Source: Achromobacter spanius
Lineage (GTDB): Bacteria; Pseudomonadota; Gammaproteobacteria; Burkholderiales; Burkholderiaceae_B
Direction of reading: 5' to 3'
Assembly (NCBI RefSeq): GCF_029637605.1
Contig: NZ_CP121261.1
Span: forward strand, 3,472,001-3,536,000
DNA: 64,000 nucleotides
Made by a program: the position numbers and the translations under genes. Positions 8,599 through 17,219 of this stretch are shown here, in pieces; the first letter of the stretch is position 1; each line of letters starts with the position of its first letter. The notes beneath the pieces were generated by a model, which searched no databases, was not told where the DNA came from, and saw only the letters and a list, made by a program, of their open reading frames with translations.

Positions 8599-8646
8599 GC
8601 ACCATATTAGTGCTCTTCGCACCACGATGCGCCCACATTGGTGCAA
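8599..8646. promoter_or_regulatory. paired NtrC-like enhancer sites
   Basis: TGCACCATATTAGTGC (8599-8614) has the TGCAC-N7-GTGC layout of NtrC sites. The second site (8629-8646) ends in ATTGGTGCA, matching the right half-site of the enteric glnA enhancer, with a weaker left half. Their centres are about 31 bp apart, three helical turns, as in the glnA enhancer. The only sigma54-like promoter nearby is the minus-strand one at 8467-8482. Confidence 0.55.
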
Positions 8647-8684
8647 CGCAACATCGCTGTAAACCGCGACAAAACCGTCCCGCT

Positions 8685-9362
8685 TCAGATCCAATACGCC
8701 GTCGTGGTCATCACTTTGGACATCGCCCGCATGGCCGTCTTTACAGGGCCTGGCAGCGGTACGCCCCCCGCCCGCTCGGCGCTGGCCCGGTGTTCCGCTT
8801 CGTCGTCTTTCATCTTCCGGACAACCTCGCGCGAGCGTTCGTCCTGCACCGGCAAGGTGCGTAAATGCTCTTCCAGATGGGCCTCGACCTGCTTTTCGGT
8901 TTCGGCCATGAAACCCAGGTTGCGCGGCACGCCGGCGGCGCTGGCCAGCACGCCCAGGGCGAACGAGCCGGCGTACCAGACCGGGTTCAGCAGACTGGGC
9001 CGGCTGTTCAACTCCGTCAGGCGTTCGTTGCACCAGACCAGATGATCAACTTCCTCGGCGGCGGCATTCAGCAGCAGCGCGCGCGGGGCGGGTTCACGGC
9101 ACACCGCGGCTTGACCGCGATACAGCGCCTGAGCGCAGATTTCGCCTACGTGGTTCACGCGCATCAATCCGGCGGCATGGCGCTTTTCCTCTGTCGTCAG
9201 CGTGTCGGGCGCTTCCGGCGCCTTGGCCGGATACGGTCGCCCGGCTGTGGCGCTGTTGGACAGGACACGCAAGGCGCGGTCGGCTTCGGCCAGCAGGGCA
9301 TCCAGGGGGCCGACACGACGGCGAAAGGAAACAGGTCCGGATTGGGGCAAAGCGATGGACAT
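8685..9362 (-). CDS. coq7: 2-nonaprenyl-3-methyl-6-methoxy-1,4-benzoquinol hydroxylase (Coq7)
   Basis: A di-iron monooxygenase of 225 residues that catalyses the last ring hydroxylation in ubiquinone synthesis. Iron ligands are visible as GLMRVNHVGEICAQ (Glu), EEVDHLVWC (Glu-x-x-His), a further Glu in EAHLEEHLRTL, and DDEAEHRASA (Glu-x-x-His). I start at the ATG at 9362 (MSIALPQSG), which has GAGGAG six bases upstream. The frame stays open further upstream, but that extension is not family-like and would make the protein about 40 residues too long. It is divergent from the OsmC-family gene, with a 122-bp spacer. Confidence 0.95.
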   Translation of the reverse strand: MSIALPQSGPVSFRRRVGPLDALLAEADRALRVLSNSATAGRPYPAKAPEAPDTLTTEEKRHAAGLMRVNHVGEICAQALYRGQAAVCREPAPRALLLNAAAEEVDHLVWCNERLTELNSRPSLLNPVWYAGSFALGVLASAAGVPRNLGFMAETEKQVEAHLEEHLRTLPVQDERSREVVRKMKDDEAEHRASAERAGGVPLPGPVKTAMRAMSKVMTTTAYWI

Positions 9363-9484
9363 GGGCGACTCCTCTGCAAAATGGGCCACACACCCCTGAT
9401 GCGGGGCGGGACTCTCATGCCTGGAATTGTACGCAACGGGTATCATCGGCCATTGACTGCGCGCAATGTGGAAGGACACTAAAA

Positions 9485-9928
9485 ATGGAATGCACGATAG
9501 CCTGGGGCGGCCCCAACGGCATGCTCTTTACCGCCAGCACTGGCAGCGGCCACGTGGCCGTCATGGATGGCGCAGTGGACGGCGGCGGACACAACCTGGC
9601 GCCCCGTCCCATGGAAATGCTGCTGGCCGGCACCGGCGGCTGCACGGCCTATGACGTGGTGCTGATCCTGAAGCGCGGACGCCACGCCGTTACCGGCTGC
9701 AGCGTCAAGCTGCAAGCGGATCGCGCCGACACCGACCCGAAAGTCTTCACCCGCATCCACTTCGCCTTCACCGTCACGGGCCGCAACCTGCCCCAGGCGG
9801 CGGTTGAACGCGCCGTGCAGTTGTCGCACGAAAAGTACTGCTCGGCCTCGGCCATGCTTGAGAAAACCGCGGCGATGACCTTTTCGGTCGAGATCGTCGA
9901 CACCCAGGACGCGCCGGCCGCCGCCTGA
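9485..9928 (+). CDS. OsmC/YhfA-family peroxiredoxin-like protein
   Basis: A 147-residue protein of the OsmC/Ohr superfamily, nearer the YhfA subgroup. Proteins of this fold use two cysteines; here Cys53 is in [11 protein letters not shown] on the central helix and Cys119 is in [10 protein letters not shown]. The family reduces organic peroxides or related thiol substrates, but YhfA members have no well-defined substrate. The ATG follows AAGGACAC and the stop lies 8 bp before thyA, so the two are probably co-transcribed. Confidence 0.9.
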   Translation: MECTIAWGGPNGMLFTASTGSGHVAVMDGAVDGGGHNLAPRPMEMLLAGTGGCTAYDVVLILKRGRHAVTGCSVKLQADRADTDPKVFTRIHFAFTVTGRNLPQAAVERAVQLSHEKYCSASAMLEKTAAMTFSVEIVDTQDAPAAA

Positions 9929-9936
9929 GAACCGCC

Positions 9937-10908
9937 ATGAAACAATATCTAGACCTCGTCCAATCCATCCTGGACACCGGCTCGTGGCAGGAAAACCGGA
10001 CGGGCATCCGCACGATCAGCATGCCGGGCGCCTCGTTGCGCTTCGACCTGCAAAAAGGCTTTCCCGCCGTCACCACCAAGAAACTGGCCTTCAAATCCGC
10101 CATCGGCGAAATGGTCGGTTTTCTTCGCGCCTCGCGCAGCGCGGCTGAATTCCGCGAACTGGGCTGCAAGGTCTGGGACCAGAACGCCAATGAAAACAGC
10201 CAGTGGCTGGCCAACCCATACCGGGAAGGCCCGGACGACCTGGGCCCCGTGTACGGCGTGCAATGGCGCCAATGGCCTGCGTACAAGCTGCTGGACGCCA
10301 GCCGCCCGGCGCAAGTGGAAGATGCCTTGGCGCGCGGTTACGCCAAGGTCGCTGACCTGGAAGAAGGCGGCGTACCCAAGGTGTTGCTATATAAAGCAGT
10401 GGACCAGTTGCGCCAGTGCCTGGACACCATTCACGAACGCCCGGGCGACCGCCGTATCCTGTTCCATGGCTGGAACTGGGCCCAGATCGAAGAAATGGCG
10501 CTGCCGCCCTGCCACCTGCTGTATCAGTTCCTGCCCAACGCCACCACCCGCGAGATTTCGCTTTGCCTGTATATCCGCTCCAATGACGTGGGCCTGGGCA
10601 CGCCGTTCAATCTGACGGAGGGCGCCGCGCTGCTGCATCTGGTGGGCCGGCTGACCGGGTACACGCCGCGCTGGTTCACCTACTTCATCGGCGACGCGCA
10701 CATCTACGAGAATCACCTGCCGATGCTGCGCGAACAGCTCACGCGCGAGCCCTACGAATCGCCCAAGCTGGTGCTGTCCGACCGTATCCCGGACTTCGCC
10801 GTCACCGGGCGCTATGAGCCGGAGTGGCTGGAAAAGGTGGAACCGACCGACTTTTCCCTGTCCGGCTACACCCATCACGCGCCACTTACCGCCCCCATGG
10901 CCGTATAG
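9937..10908 (+). CDS. thyA: thymidylate synthase
   Basis: ThyA methylates dUMP to dTMP using methylenetetrahydrofolate. The catalytic Cys192 is in [11 protein letters not shown], with [13 protein letters not shown] (folate and nucleotide site), [12 protein letters not shown], and [11 protein letters not shown] near the C-terminus. At 323 residues it is of the long ThyA type, about 60 residues longer than the 264-residue E. coli enzyme; the extra sequence lies between the DLGPVYG motif and the catalytic cysteine. The line before the catalytic loop reads [17 protein letters not shown], unlike the more common SAWNV form. The dihydrofolate reductase that recycles its product is about 2.6 kb downstream. 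The following gap 10909-11294 holds a stem-loop and no gene. Confidence 0.96.
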   Translation: MKQYLDLVQSILDTGSWQENRTGIRTISMPGASLRFDLQKGFPAVTTKKLAFKSAIGEMVGFLRASRSAAEFRELGCKVWDQNANENSQWLANPYREGPDDLGPVYGVQWRQWPAYKLLDASRPAQVEDALARGYAKVADLEEGGVPKVLLYKAVDQLRQCLDTIHERPGDRRILFHGWNWAQIEEMALPPCHLLYQFLPNATTREISLCLYIRSNDVGLGTPFNLTEGAALLHLVGRLTGYTPRWFTYFIGDAHIYENHLPMLREQLTREPYESPKLVLSDRIPDFAVTGRYEPEWLEKVEPTDFSLSGYTHHAPLTAPMAV

Positions 10909-10986
10909 GATCCCCCTCGGCTCGCCGGTCTTCGGCGGGCAGAGTAGCCGGCCTTGCAAGCCCCTTAAGTGAAGATTGGTGAGCAT

Positions 10987-11039
10987 CTGGACGCGCGATT
11001 TCGGTATAACCCATCCCTTAGCTCAGGACGCGCGTCCAG
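10987..11039. repeat. long inverted repeat in the thyA / MHYT spacer
   Basis: Perfect 11-base arms (CTGGACGCGCG and its complement) separated by 31 bases. It lies in a 386-bp spacer that I otherwise find empty of genes, about 255 bp before the MHYT gene. It may be a leader structure or an operator. No U-run follows, so it is not a standard terminator. Confidence 0.5.
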
Positions 11040-11294
11040 AACCACGCGCGCGCCCAGGCTTCCGACCGGCTCATGCCGCGCCGCGCCCGCCACTTGCCGC
11101 AATAGCGCGCGGCGCCCCGGCGGCGCAGACCGCAGGCATTGCTTGCCACCTCCCCCTTCCCGACAAGAGAGTACGTAGATCGCCAGCGTCGACAGCAGCA
11201 ATCGTCTTGCGAGCCAATTGCAACTGTTGACTACCAATTGAATTGATTTGAGGCCGGCGCGACGGCAGTAAGCGCTTAGGACAGGACCGCACAA

Positions 11295-13358
11295 ATGCTC
11301 GTTGGAACTTATAACCCTTCGCTCGTCCTCGTATCTCTAGGGGTCGCCATCCTGGCGTCATATACGGCGTTGGGCATGGCCAACCGCGTGCGGGCCTCGA
11401 ACGGGCTGCCGGCCGCGCGGTACTGGCTGGCGGGTGGTGCGTTCGCCATGGGCGTCGGGATCTGGTCGATGCACTTTGTGGGCATGCTGGCCTTCAACCT
11501 GCCCATCCCGATGGGCTACGACCTGCCGCTGACCATACTGTCGTTGGCCATCGCCATCGGCTGCTCGGCCTTTGCGCTGTGGATCGTGTGCAAGGACGAA
11601 CTGCCTTGGCGCCGCTTGCTCAGCGGCGCGCTGCTGATGGGGGCCGGGATTGCAGCGATGCACTATCTGGGCATGGCCGCCATGCGCATGGCCCCGGGCA
11701 TCGTCTACGACGCAAAGTGGTTTGCGTTGTCCATCGCGATTGCGGTGGTGGCCTCGGGAGCCGCGCTGTGGATCACCTACCGGCTGCGCCACGACGGGCC
11801 GCGCGTGGCCTTGTCGCGGCCGCTGGCGTCGGTGGTCATGGGCATCGCCATTGTCGGCATGCATTACTCGGGCATGGAAGCCGCGGCCTTCCCCGCCGGC
11901 AGCATCTGCATGGCGGCCGACGGCGGGATCTCGGCGGGCTGGCTGGCCATCGCCGTGACGGCCGTTACCTTGAGCGTGCTGGCCATTGCGCTGGTGGTGG
12001 CGGTGCTGGACAACCGGCTGGAGGCGCGCACATCGGCGCTGGCCTCGTCATTGGCCGAAGCCAATGAAGAACTGGTGCAGTTGGCCCTGCACGACACGCT
12101 GACCAAGCTGCCCAACCGCATCCTGCTGGAAGACCGCATGGAGCAGGCCATCGAGAGCGCGAGCCGGCGCAAGGGCTATTTCGCCGTGCTGTTCTTTGAC
12201 CTGGACGGTTTCAAGGCGGTCAACGACGCCTACGGCCACCACACGGGTGATGCCTTGCTGATCGACCTGGCCCAGCGCATCCGCCAGGCCCTGCGCACGC
12301 AGGACACGGTGGCGCGCCTGGGGGGTGACGAATTCATCGTGCTGAGCGAAGTCATCGAGCCCACCGACGCCGCCAACGTAGCCGACCGGCTGATCGAAGC
12401 CATCGCGCGCCCGGTCATGGTCTATGGCCACGAAGTGCTGGTGACCTCTAGCGTGGGCATCGCCATCTACCCGAACGACGGCGAAGACACCCATACGCTG
12501 CTGACCAACGCCGACGCCGCCATGTACCACGCCAAGCGCCTGGGCGGCACCGGCTACAGCTTCTTCGAGCCGTCCATGAACGCGGACGCGCACGAGCAGA
12601 TCGAGCTGCTGCACGACCTGCGCCTGGCGCAGGAGCGCGGCCAGTTCGTGCTGCACTATCAGCCCAAATATGAAGCCCCGGCAGGGCCGATCATCGGCGC
12701 CGAGGCGCTGCTGCGCTGGAACCATCCCACGCGTGGCCTGGTCGGCCCGGATCAGTTCATTCCCACCGCTGAAAAGACCGGCCTGATCCTGTCGATCGGC
12801 GAATGGGTGATCAACGAGGCGTGCCGGCAGATGCGGGAATGGATCAACGCCGGCCAGACGCACTGGACCATCGCCGTCAATATTTCGGCCTTGCAGTTTG
12901 CCCACGCCAGCCTGGTGGAAACGGTACGCGTGGCGTTGGCGCGGCACGACGTTCCCCCTTCCTGCCTGACGCTGGAAGTCACCGAGTCCACCGCCATGCG
13001 CGACGCCGAAGCCAGTCTGGCCGTGCTCAAGCGCCTGTCGGGCCTGGGCGTCACGATCTCGATCGACGATTTCGGCACGGGCTATTCCAGCCTGCTGTAT
13101 CTGAAGCGCCTGCCCGCGACGGAATTGAAGATTGATCGTGGCTTTGTGAATCAACTCGAGAACGACAACGAGGACGCGGCCATCGTGGCGGCCATCGTCG
13201 CCTTGGCGCAGCAGTTGAATTTGCGCATCGTCGCCGAGGGCGTGGAAACCGCCGCGCAGCAGAAGTTCCTGACGGGGCTGGGCTGTGAAACCTTGCAAGG
13301 CTTTCTGCTGGGCCGGCCGATGCCCGCGACTGAATTCCTGGAACACGCGGCAACCTGA
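11295..13358 (+). CDS. MHYT-GGDEF-EAL membrane protein (cyclic-di-GMP turnover)
   Basis: A 687-residue signalling enzyme. Residues 1-230 form a seven-helix MHYT sensor with the repeated motifs MHFVGM, MHYLGM and MHYSGM, thought to bind a metal and sense oxygen, CO or NO. A GGDEF domain follows with an intact RLGGDEF active site near residue 342 and an RTQD inhibitory site just before it. The C-terminal EAL domain has AEALLRW, LEVTEST, IDDFGTGYSSL, LKIDRGFV and EGVETAAQ, so the phosphodiesterase residues also look intact. It resembles P. aeruginosa MucR/NbdA. Both activities seem possible and the net direction cannot be told from sequence. AGGACAGGA precedes the ATG. Confidence 0.94.
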   Translation: MLVGTYNPSLVLVSLGVAILASYTALGMANRVRASNGLPAARYWLAGGAFAMGVGIWSMHFVGMLAFNLPIPMGYDLPLTILSLAIAIGCSAFALWIVCKDELPWRRLLSGALLMGAGIAAMHYLGMAAMRMAPGIVYDAKWFALSIAIAVVASGAALWITYRLRHDGPRVALSRPLASVVMGIAIVGMHYSGMEAAAFPAGSICMAADGGISAGWLAIAVTAVTLSVLAIALVVAVLDNRLEARTSALASSLAEANEELVQLALHDTLTKLPNRILLEDRMEQAIESASRRKGYFAVLFFDLDGFKAVNDAYGHHTGDALLIDLAQRIRQALRTQDTVARLGGDEFIVLSEVIEPTDAANVADRLIEAIARPVMVYGHEVLVTSSVGIAIYPNDGEDTHTLLTNADAAMYHAKRLGGTGYSFFEPSMNADAHEQIELLHDLRLAQERGQFVLHYQPKYEAPAGPIIGAEALLRWNHPTRGLVGPDQFIPTAEKTGLILSIGEWVINEACRQMREWINAGQTHWTIAVNISALQFAHASLVETVRVALARHDVPPSCLTLEVTESTAMRDAEASLAVLKRLSGLGVTISIDDFGTGYSSLLYLKRLPATELKIDRGFVNQLENDNEDAAIVAAIVALAQQLNLRIVAEGVETAAQQKFLTGLGCETLQGFLLGRPMPATEFLEHAAT

Positions 13359-13368
13359 GGGTGACGTC

Positions 13369-13457
13369 GGCGGGGCCGGTGCCTGATGGTGAGTGCGGCG
13401 CCGGCAGGGCCGATGCCTAGTGGTGAGGGTGGTGCCGGCCGGGCCGGTGCCAAGTGG
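13369..13457. repeat. 34-bp imperfect tandem repeat, about 2.6 copies
   Basis: Three consecutive copies (13369-13402, 13403-13436, partial 13437-13457) each start GGCnGGGCCGrTGCC and carry a GTGGTGAG-like core. It fills most of the 198-bp spacer between the MHYT gene and folA and encodes nothing visible. Confidence 0.7.
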
Positions 13458-13556
13458 ACGCCTCCTTGCAGACGCCCCGACGGACCATCGAATTTGCTAC
13501 GCTTACGCCGTCGCGCGGGCCGACTTCCGGCCCCGCCCCAACCGTAGCCCACCCGC

Positions 13557-14039
13557 ATGCCCGCCAGCCTTACCCTGATCGTCGCCTACTCCACCAATCG
13601 CGCCATCGGGCGCGACAACGCCCTGCCCTGGAAACTGCCGGGCGACCTGGCGCATTTCAAGCGCAGCACGCTGGGCCATCCCATCATCATGGGCCGCAAG
13701 ACCTGGGATTCCCTGGGGCGCCCGCTGCCGGGCCGCAGCAATATCGTCATCAGCCGCAATCCGGATTTCAACGCAGCCGGCGCCACCGTGGTGCCGACGC
13801 TGGAGGCGGCCATCGCGGCTTGTGGCGATATGCAGGAAGCATTCGTGATTGGCGGCGCGCAGATCTACGCGCAAGCGCTGCCGATGGCACAACGGGTGCT
13901 GGCGACGGAAGTGCACGCCGATGTCGAAGGCGACGCGTTCTTTCCGTTGTTGCCGTCGTTTCAGTGGAAGGAAACGGGACGTGAAGCGCAGCCGGCGGAG
14001 AACGGCTATGCATATGATTTTGTGGTTTATGAGCGGTGA
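13557..14039 (+). CDS. folA: dihydrofolate reductase
   Basis: FolA reduces dihydrofolate to tetrahydrofolate with NADPH and is the trimethoprim target. The 160-residue frame has the expected segments: IVAYSTNRAIGRDNALPW, PGDLAHFKRST with the catalytic Asp, MGRKTWDSLGRPLPGR for NADPH and folate, and FVIGGAQIYAQAL. Length is normal for a chromosomal enzyme. Its product partner ThyA lies upstream with one cyclic-di-GMP gene between. No strong ribosome site is seen before the ATG; MPASLTLIVAYS is kept because it fits the family N-terminus. Confidence 0.96.
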   Translation: MPASLTLIVAYSTNRAIGRDNALPWKLPGDLAHFKRSTLGHPIIMGRKTWDSLGRPLPGRSNIVISRNPDFNAAGATVVPTLEAAIAACGDMQEAFVIGGAQIYAQALPMAQRVLATEVHADVEGDAFFPLLPSFQWKETGREAQPAENGYAYDFVVYER

Positions 14040-14085
14040 GGTCGATGGGTTGCGCGCGGTCGGCGATGGGATTTTTCTGACGTCT

Positions 14086-14153
14086 GTGCCGCGCTTCACC
14101 CATCCTACGCACATCCGCCGCGTTCAATCCGTAGGATGGGTGTAGCGCGGCAC
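14086..14153. repeat. REP-like palindromic element
   Basis: Two 24-base arms (14086-14109 and 14130-14153) are complementary at 23 positions around a 20-base loop; the core is CGTAGGATGGGTG with AGCGCGGCAC. This GTAGGATGGGT core is typical of dispersed REP-like palindromes in proteobacteria. It sits between the convergent ends of folA and the MocR regulator and could end transcription from both sides. Confidence 0.75.
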
Positions 14154-14265
14154 GCATTCAAGAAGGAGCCCCTCGCCAATCGCGCGAAACCCATCACGTC
14201 GCCCCGCACATCACCCGTCACGCCGCCTTGCGCATCGCCCGTCACGTCGCGTTCCGCATCGCCCA

Positions 14266-15684
14266 TCAAGCCGCCCCCGCATTCCGCATGAACCGCCACA
14301 ACGCTGGCGCCTCGGAATACGCCACGTTGAATCGCACCCAGGGCGTATCGGCCTCGTCCACATCGAAATACGACCCCGGCGCCAGCCAGATCCCGTCCTT
14401 CAAGGCCAGCTCCGCCAAACCATTGGCGCCACGCTCGCGCCACGTTCCCGCCACCTTCGCCCACAGGAACAAGCCGCCTTGCGGCCGGCCATGGATCTCG
14501 AAACCATGTTGCCGCATCTGCTCGGCCACCACCCCATGCGCCTCGGCCAGCCGTTCGCGGGTGCGGGCGATGTGCGCGCGGTAGCGGCCTTCGCGAATCA
14601 CCTGGTGCACGATACGTTCCATGATCTCCGGCGACGTCAGTCCCACCGCCATCTTCGTGCGCGCAATATCGCGAACCAGATCGCGGTGCGCCACCACGTA
14701 CCCCACGCGCACCGACGGGCTGATCACCTTGGAATACCCGCCCAGGTAGACCACCCGCCGCGCGCCGTCCAGCGCGGCCAGCATCGGTGTCACGCCCGGC
14801 GCCAGTTCGCGCGAGATATCGTCTTCGATCACCCACAAGCCATGCCGCTCGGCCGCTTGCAGGATGCGGAACGCATTGGCCATGCCGATGCTGGCGCCCG
14901 ACGGGTTCTGCAACACAGTATTGATGAACAGCGCGCGCGGCCGGTGCAGGGCCGCCACGCGCTCCAGCGCCTCGCAGTCCAGCCCGTCCACCGTGCGCGG
15001 CACCGACACCACGCGCAGTCCCGCCAGCCGAAGCAGCTGCAACAGGTTGGCATAGGCCGGCTGCTCGACCACGACCGTGTCGCCCGGCCGCAGCAAGGTG
15101 CGGATCACCATGTCCAGGCCGTGCGTCACCCCTTGGGTCAGCAGCACCTGCGACGCTTCCACCTCCATCCCTTGTGCGCTCAGGCTGGCCGCGATGGTTT
15201 CGCGCAGCGGCGCATAGCCGTAGGGATGCCCGTAATTGGCGATGCGCATCGCCGGCACCCGGCCCATGTGGCGCAGGGCAACATGCAGGCCCTCTTCATT
15301 CAGCCATTCGCCGGGCAACCAGCCGCAGCCTGACTTGATGGGGATGGAGTGGTCGGCAAAGATGTCCGACAGCAGCCAGCCGGCGTTCAGGCGCGGCGGT
15401 TCCCATGACAGCGGCTCGCCCCGGCGGGCCGGTGCATCCGGCGAGGCCACCCGATAACCCGCGCCCGGCCGCGCGGCCAGCCAACCCAGCGACACCAGCC
15501 GGCTATAGGCGCTGGCCACCGTGAAGGTGCTGACGCCGTACTGGCGCGCGAACTCGCGCACCGAGGGTAGGGACATACCCGGACGCAGCGCCTGTTCCTC
15601 AATGGCGCGCAAGATGGCCGCGACCAATTGTTCCACCAAGGTCGGGGCCAGTCCGCGCGCGCGGTTGGGCTGAAAATCAATCAC
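14266..15684 (-). CDS. MocR/GabR-family transcription regulator (GntR DNA-binding plus aminotransferase fold)
   Basis: A 472-residue fusion regulator. The N-terminal winged helix has LPSVREFARQYGVSTFTV and a following wing (residues about 15-80). The rest is a class I aminotransferase-like domain with the PLP lysine in GGYSKVISPSVRVGYV (Lys319), VIEDDISREL, and NPSGASIG. MocR proteins sense an amino compound as an aldimine and activate a neighbouring gene. It is divergent from a beta-alanine-type transaminase with direct TACAGTT sites between them (15694-15728), so that transaminase operon is the likely target. The ligand, perhaps beta-alanine or a related omega-amino acid, is inferred. Confidence 0.93.
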   Translation of the reverse strand: MIDFQPNRARGLAPTLVEQLVAAILRAIEEQALRPGMSLPSVREFARQYGVSTFTVASAYSRLVSLGWLAARPGAGYRVASPDAPARRGEPLSWEPPRLNAGWLLSDIFADHSIPIKSGCGWLPGEWLNEEGLHVALRHMGRVPAMRIANYGHPYGYAPLRETIAASLSAQGMEVEASQVLLTQGVTHGLDMVIRTLLRPGDTVVVEQPAYANLLQLLRLAGLRVVSVPRTVDGLDCEALERVAALHRPRALFINTVLQNPSGASIGMANAFRILQAAERHGLWVIEDDISRELAPGVTPMLAALDGARRVVYLGGYSKVISPSVRVGYVVAHRDLVRDIARTKMAVGLTSPEIMERIVHQVIREGRYRAHIARTRERLAEAHGVVAEQMRQHGFEIHGRPQGGLFLWAKVAGTWRERGANGLAELALKDGIWLAPGSYFDVDEADTPWVRFNVAYSEAPALWRFMRNAGAA

Positions 15685-15693
15685 GTCGAAGAT

Positions 15694-15728
15694 AACTGTA
15701 CAGTTGCGGCACCTATGACTATACAGTT
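15694..15728. promoter_or_regulatory. candidate MocR operator with repeated TACAGTT sites
   Basis: A perfect palindrome AACTGTACAGTT (15694-15705) is followed by ACTATACAGTT (15718-15728). The TACAGTT half-site is repeated in the same orientation 23 bp apart, about two helical turns. It lies in the divergent promoter region, upstream of a TATATT (-10-like, 15749-15754) facing the transaminase. Paired direct repeats are the usual binding mode of MocR/GabR proteins. Confidence 0.6.
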
Positions 15729-15847
15729 AGCGGTCTTTGCGCAGATCGTATATTTTCATTCCCCTGGGACGGACCAGAATCAACTGAATTCCGGCGTCAG
15801 CGCCTTTCCCCTTGCTGCACCGCCGTTTCGTTCTCCCTGGAGCCGCC

Positions 15848-17173
15848 ATGAACGCCCCCGCCAATTTGCCCGACTTGTCCCATCTCTGGATGCCCTTCAC
15901 TGCCAACAAGCAGTTCAAGGCTCACCCGCGCATGCTGGCAACGGCCAAAGGCATGTACTACACGTCGGCCGATGGCCGGCAAATCCTGGACGGCACCGCC
16001 GGCCTGTGGTGCGTCAACGCCGGCCACGGCCGCGAGGAAATCGTCGAGGCCATCTCCCGCCAGGCCGGCATCATGGACTACGCGCCGGGCTTCCAACTGG
16101 GCCACCCGCTGGCCTTCGAAGCCGCCACGGCAGTCGCCAGCCTGATGCCCCAAGGCCTGGACCGCGTTTTCTTCACGAACTCGGGTTCCGAATCCGTCGA
16201 CACCTCCCTGAAAATTGCACTGGCTTACCACCGCGCACGCGGCGACGGCCAGCGCACCCGCCTGATCGGCCGTGAACGCGGCTATCACGGCGTGGGCTTC
16301 GGCGGCATTTCGGTCGGCGGCATCTCGACCAACCGCAAGACCTTCTCGGGCGCGCTGCTGCCCTCGGTTGACCACCTGCCGCACACGCACAACCTGGAAC
16401 AGAACGCCTACTCCAAGGGCCAACCCGCCTGGGGCGCCAACCTGGCCGAAGAACTGGAACGCATCGTGGCGCTGCACGACGCCTCCACCATCGCCGCCGT
16501 GATCGTCGAACCCATGGCGGGCTCGACCGGCGTGCTGATTCCGCCCAAGGGCTATCTGGAAAAGCTGCGCGAAATTACCTCCAAGCACGGCATTCTGCTG
16601 ATTTTTGACGAAGTCATCACCGCTTACGGCCGCCTGGGCGCCGCCACCGCATCCGAATTCTTCGGCGTCACGCCGGACATCATCGCCATGGCCAAGGGCG
16701 TCAGCAACGCCGCCGTGCCGGCCGGCGCGGTCGCCGTCAAGCGCGAAGTCCACGACGCTATCGTCAACGGCCCCGCCGGCGGCATCGAGTTCTTCCACGG
16801 CTACACCTATTCGGCACACCCGCTGGCCGCTGCCGCCATCCTGGCCACGCTGGACATCTACCGCCGCGAAGACCTGTTCGGCCGCGCCCGCAAGTTGTCG
16901 GGCGCGTTCCAGGAAGCCGCGCACAGCCTGAAGGGCGCGCCGAACGTCATCGACGTGCGCAACCTGGGCCTGGTTGCCGGCATTGAACTGTCGCCGCGCG
17001 CGGGCGCACCAGGCGCACGCGCCGGCGAGGTCTTCCAGAAGTGCTTCGACAGCGGCCTGATGGTGCGCTATACCGGCGATATCATCGCCGTGTCGCCCCC
17101 GCTGATCATCGACGAAGCCCAGATCGGCCAGATCTTCGAACAGATCGGGAAGATCCTGAAAGAAGTCGCGTAA
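15848..17173 (+). CDS. omega-amino acid (beta-alanine) : pyruvate aminotransferase
   Basis: A class III PLP transaminase, 441 residues, of the beta-alanine/omega-amino acid : pyruvate type. It would turn beta-alanine plus pyruvate into malonate semialdehyde plus alanine. Visible features are LWMPFTANKQFKAHPRML at the N-terminus, typical of this subgroup, TNSGSESVDTSLKIA, LLIFDEVITAYGRLG (PLP-binding Asp) and the PLP lysine in AMAKGVSNAAVP (Lys283). I start at the ATG at 15848 (MNAPANLPDL) with GGAG upstream; the frame reaches back to 15812 but that extension is not family-like. Next comes a terminator and then mmsA, which takes the semialdehyde product. Substrate range of the family is broad. 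Confidence 0.92.
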   Translation: MNAPANLPDLSHLWMPFTANKQFKAHPRMLATAKGMYYTSADGRQILDGTAGLWCVNAGHGREEIVEAISRQAGIMDYAPGFQLGHPLAFEAATAVASLMPQGLDRVFFTNSGSESVDTSLKIALAYHRARGDGQRTRLIGRERGYHGVGFGGISVGGISTNRKTFSGALLPSVDHLPHTHNLEQNAYSKGQPAWGANLAEELERIVALHDASTIAAVIVEPMAGSTGVLIPPKGYLEKLREITSKHGILLIFDEVITAYGRLGAATASEFFGVTPDIIAMAKGVSNAAVPAGAVAVKREVHDAIVNGPAGGIEFFHGYTYSAHPLAAAAILATLDIYRREDLFGRARKLSGAFQEAAHSLKGAPNVIDVRNLGLVAGIELSPRAGAPGARAGEVFQKCFDSGLMVRYTGDIIAVSPPLIIDEAQIGQIFEQIGKILKEVA

Positions 17174-17219
17174 CGCCGATGATGACGCTGCCCTTGCGGC
17201 CGCGCCGCATCCCTTGACA

